In this document: positions 63,439 through 64,000 of the stretch, one piece after another
Numbering within the stretch: position 1 is the first letter of the stretch
Layout: every line of letters starts with the position of its first letter
Source of the DNA: Variovorax sp. HW608
Lineage (GTDB): Bacteria; Pseudomonadota; Gammaproteobacteria; Burkholderiales; Burkholderiaceae_C
Assembly (NCBI RefSeq): GCF_900090195.1
Contig: NZ_LT607803.1
Span: 3,622,229 to 3,686,228, forward strand
Length of the DNA stretch: 64,000 nt
Reading direction: 5' to 3'
Notes under the pieces: generated by a model
Seen by the model: only the letters and a program-made list of their open reading frames with translations
Databases searched by the model: none
What the model was told of the DNA's origin: nothing
Made by a program: the position numbers and the translations under genes

Positions 63439-64000
63439 ATGAGCGACATCCTCGTCCACACCGAAGCCGGTGTGATGACCATCACCTTCAACCGTCTCGA
63501 CAAGAAGAACTCGATCACGAGCGCGATGTACGCCGAGCTCGCCGATGCGCTGGCAAAGGCCGAGCAGGACAGCGCGGTCCGCACCGTGCTGATCCAGGGC
63601 GACGCCACCGTCTTCAGCGCCGGCAACGACATCGGCGACTTCCTCAACGCCCCGCCCTCCACGCAGGAATCGCCGGTGTTCCGCTTCCTGCGCGGCATCG
63701 CGGGCTTTCCGAAGCCGATCGTGGCAGCGGTCTGCGGCCCGGCGGTGGGCATCGGGACCACGATGCTGTTCCATTGCGACCTCGTCTATGCGGGGGACAA
63801 CGCCGCCTTCTCGATGCCCTTCGTGAACCTGGGCCTCTGCCCCGAGGCGGCTTCGAGCTTGCTGGTGCCGCAGATGTTCGGCTATCACCGTGCCGCCGAG
63901 GCTCTGCTGCTGGGCGACCCCTTCATGGCCGAAGCGGCGCTGGAAATCGGCTTCGTCAACCGCGTGGTGCCGCCGACCGAATGCAATGCGATCGCCCAGG
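63439..64000 (+). CDS. Enoyl-CoA hydratase/isomerase, 5' part (cut by window end)
   Basis: 187 codons visible from ATG 63439 (AAGGA upstream) without a stop. ILVHTEAGVMTITFNRLDKKNSIT, VFSAGNDIGDFLNA and CGPAVGIGTTMLFHCDLVYA (oxyanion hole), then PFVNLGLCPEAASSLLVP. This places the usual second catalytic Glu position near the E of CPEAAS. Crotonase family, a second hydratase or isomerase for unsaturated or branched acyl-CoA. Confidence 0.92.
   Translation, partial: MSDILVHTEAGVMTITFNRLDKKNSITSAMYAELADALAKAEQDSAVRTVLIQGDATVFSAGNDIGDFLNAPPSTQESPVFRFLRGIAGFPKPIVAAVCGPAVGIGTTMLFHCDLVYAGDNAAFSMPFVNLGLCPEAASSLLVPQMFGYHRAAEALLLGDPFMAEAALEIGFVNRVVPPTECNAIAQ

Overview
The DNA is GC-rich, with short ATGA-type gene overlaps and gene families typical of Burkholderiales. 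My best guess is Comamonadaceae, Variovorax-like. This rests on argB next to a SlmA-type regulator, the beta-oxidation cluster, and a GC-rich repeat I associate with Variovorax. The taxonomic call is inference. No rRNA, tRNA or CRISPR array was recognised.

Layout. (1) 1-31.3 kb is a surface-polysaccharide locus. A minus-strand run from manC (21091) down to a gtrC-like gene (877) encodes GDP-mannose and GDP-D-rhamnose synthesis (manC, gmd, rmd), an ABC-2 exporter (wzm, wzt), two large glycosyltransferases, the CDP-3,6-dideoxyhexose pathway (rfbF, rfbG, rfbH plus an SDR), a split transketolase-like pair, and a gtrA-gtrB-gtrC glucosylation cassette. The run ends at a clear terminator. gtrC is cut by a 2.1 kb insertion sequence with a CTAG target duplication, and removing the element restores a 749-codon frame. 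Divergently transcribed are three more glycosyltransferases, then a WecA/MraY-type initiator, argB, galE, a SlmA-like TetR protein, and a sulfotransferase with APS kinase. The last pair suggests the glycan is sulfated.

(2) 31.5-35.6 kb holds a DUF2501 protein, a TnpB-only IS200/IS605-type unit with a 3' nested hairpin, a TAXI/TRAP binding protein, a bidirectional terminator and a small exported protein. (3) 35.8-41.7 kb is a sugar-acid catabolic cassette (Ldh-family and UxaA-family enzymes, FCD/GntR regulator, two SDRs, FAH-family hydrolase). It fits the non-phosphorylative L-fuconate-type route to pyruvate and lactate.

(4) 41.75-54.2 kb is an accessory island. It opens with decayed genes (a frameshifted membrane protein, an IS30 tail, a broken response regulator), then a lone AAA ATPase, a disrupted tyrosine recombinase, five copies of a 32-bp palindrome, and ParR-like and ParM-like partition genes, each broken by a recognisable small mutation. 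Upstream of parM is a second repeat cluster resembling plasmid iterons or a centromere. Beyond it is an intact, tightly coupled seven-gene operon: AAA ATPase, Cys-rich protein, HAD phosphatase, metallophosphoesterase, DUF2384/antitoxin-like protein, and two more metallophosphoesterases. I do not know this operon as a described system; it is the best candidate for something new.

(5) 54.4-64 kb is a fatty-acid beta-oxidation cluster: TetR regulator, acyl-CoA dehydrogenase, DUF2147 protein, HAD/ECH fusion, thiolase, thioesterase, atypical SDR with an in-frame GC-rich repeat, DsbA-fold isomerase, and an enoyl-CoA hydratase cut by the window end.
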